In this document: one piece after another, positions 63,179-64,000 of the stretch
Layout of the letters: every line of letters begins with the position of its first letter
Position numbering within the stretch: the stretch's first letter is position 1
Assembly: GCF_027596085.1 (NCBI RefSeq)
Contig: NC_072452.1
Coordinates: 5,992,290-6,056,289 of the forward strand
Length of the DNA stretch: 64,000 nucleotides
Origin: Anoplopoma fimbria
Taxonomy: Eukaryota > Chordata > Actinopteri > Perciformes > Anoplopomatidae
Reading direction: 5' to 3'
Notes under the pieces: generated by a model
Database searches by the model: none
What the model was told of the DNA's origin: nothing
What the model saw: the letters and a program-made list of their open reading frames with translations, nothing else
Position numbers and translations under genes: made by a program

Positions 63179-63409
63179 TTAGTCCACACAGAGTCTCTGT
63201 ACTTCTGTAGCATCTGAATCAGGGGGTTTGTATATCTGTTCAAACCCACTGTAGGAAGAGGCCAGGCACATGAAGCTCTTCAGCTGATGGGTTGGGCCAA
63301 TCTGCGGCTGCCTGCACCTTGCCCCAAAAAGGATCCGTCTCTCTTCTTTAAGTGGCACATTTCTGGGTGCAAGTTCAGGCTGGTATGATCTTGTCCAGCA
63401 CCAACTGTA
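63179..63409 (-). other. Open segment of about 76 codons, unassigned
   Basis: On the minus strand a frame from about 63409 to TAA at 63179-63181 has coding-like composition (LAPRNVPLKEERRILFGARC and LKSFMCLASSYSGFEQIY). A CTTTACAG acceptor-like site precedes it. It lies between the duplicated blocks. I do not recognise the protein. It may be a terminal exon relic or part of a mobile element. Confidence 0.25.
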
Positions 63410-63522
63410 AAGGTCAAATGTTTCAGATTAAATAGCTCAGGATGATTGAAGACTGGTGGGAAGACGTTGTGAGTTCAATCCTCATGAGTCATGGTGAATT
63501 TTGAGGTCCAAAATCGTAAATG
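63409..63522 (+). repeat. Duplicated block A, copy 2 (114 bp)
   Basis: Identical to 62375-62488, 1034 bases further on. Confidence 0.9.
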
Positions 63523-64000
63523 AAGTCAAATATGACATTTAATATAATTTTATAGCATACTTTATATAAGGAGCCCTAATACTATTCCATAGAAATACTT
63601 TATTGTTACATTGTTTTTATTCTGACACTTGGAATACTATACTTTACATTTTTTATGGCATACGATATTATTCCGTTTTCTATATCCTGACATTATTGCA
63701 ACATTTTTATGGCTTGACTTTGTTATGATTTAATATAATTGCTATGACATTTTCTATGACTTTTTCTGACACACTATAAGATAATAATTTAATGACCTTT
63801 CTCTGGCATACTATATAATCACTTTTTTAATAGCAAACCATATTCTGATATTCATCACATCATTTTTTATGCAACACAATTCTTTCTTTTGGTCTGTACA
63901 ACATTCCTCTTTCCCAGATGTCATCCATTAAGGTTGCATATCTAGAAATTTTCAAAATAAAAGCACCTGTAAATATACTATAACAAACTAAATACTACTA
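63523..64000. other. AT-rich end of window, nothing recognised
   Basis: Very AT-rich sequence with loosely repeated words such as TATGACATTT and GGCATAC/TGGCATACTAT, possibly an old decayed tandem repeat. No gene features were seen. Confidence 0.4.

Overview
The window is vertebrate nuclear DNA, almost certainly from a ray-finned (teleost) fish. Genes are split by GT-AG introns, long AT-rich non-coding stretches separate them, and the repeats are typical of fish: an L2-clade LINE, a V-SINE, a tRNA-SINE with an ATGG tail, Tc1/mariner ends and long TG arrays. There is no bacterial, phage or CRISPR content. All gene names come from reading the translations and recalling the families; no search was run.

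Three genes are recognisable. (1) The 3' half of pigg (GPI ethanolamine-phosphate transferase 2 subunit) lies on the + strand. Five clear exons run from 7308 to 29733, and a probable short terminal exon sits at 34045 with an AATAAA signal just downstream. The N-terminal catalytic half lies to the left of the window. (2) An intronless gene at 45328-46116 on the - strand encodes a 262-aa four-pass membrane protein that I read as tmem271, in a GC-rich island. (3) fnta (alpha subunit of protein farnesyltransferase and geranylgeranyltransferase I) is complete on the - strand from 61030 to 56777. Its nine exons splice in frame to 368 codons plus a stop.

Layout: 1-315 holds Tc1-type transposon ends. 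316-7307 is upstream sequence with a fossil LINE fragment near 4.9 kb. 7308-34070 is pigg, whose introns hold a V-SINE (8.5 kb), an inverted-repeat foldback element (14.6-15.3 kb), a tRNA-SINE with a perfect target-site duplication (20.9-21.3 kb), a 54-bp direct repeat and a TG microsatellite. 34.1-44.9 kb is intergenic with decayed repeats. 45.2-46.3 kb is tmem271. 48.3-49.5 kb is a microsatellite cluster. 51.5-54.0 kb is a 5'-truncated L2 LINE. 56.8-61.0 kb is fnta, whose first intron is filled by a roughly 0.9-kb minisatellite of 18-bp units. 61.25-63.5 kb holds a complete MITE and two pairs of duplicated blocks.

The genes do not form an operon. pigg works in GPI-anchor assembly in the ER, fnta prenylates CaaX proteins in the cytosol, and tmem271 has no known role that I can name. 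The neighbourhood pigg-tmem271 matches what I recall of human 4p16.3, so the order is probably conserved synteny. I found no convincing undescribed biological system. The points most worth a second look are the minisatellite that begins six bases inside the fnta intron 1 donor, the alternative pigg 3' ends, the L2/V-SINE pair sharing an identical tail, the duplicated blocks at 61.8-63.5 kb, and two exon-like segments at 48.6 and 51.0 kb that I could not assign.
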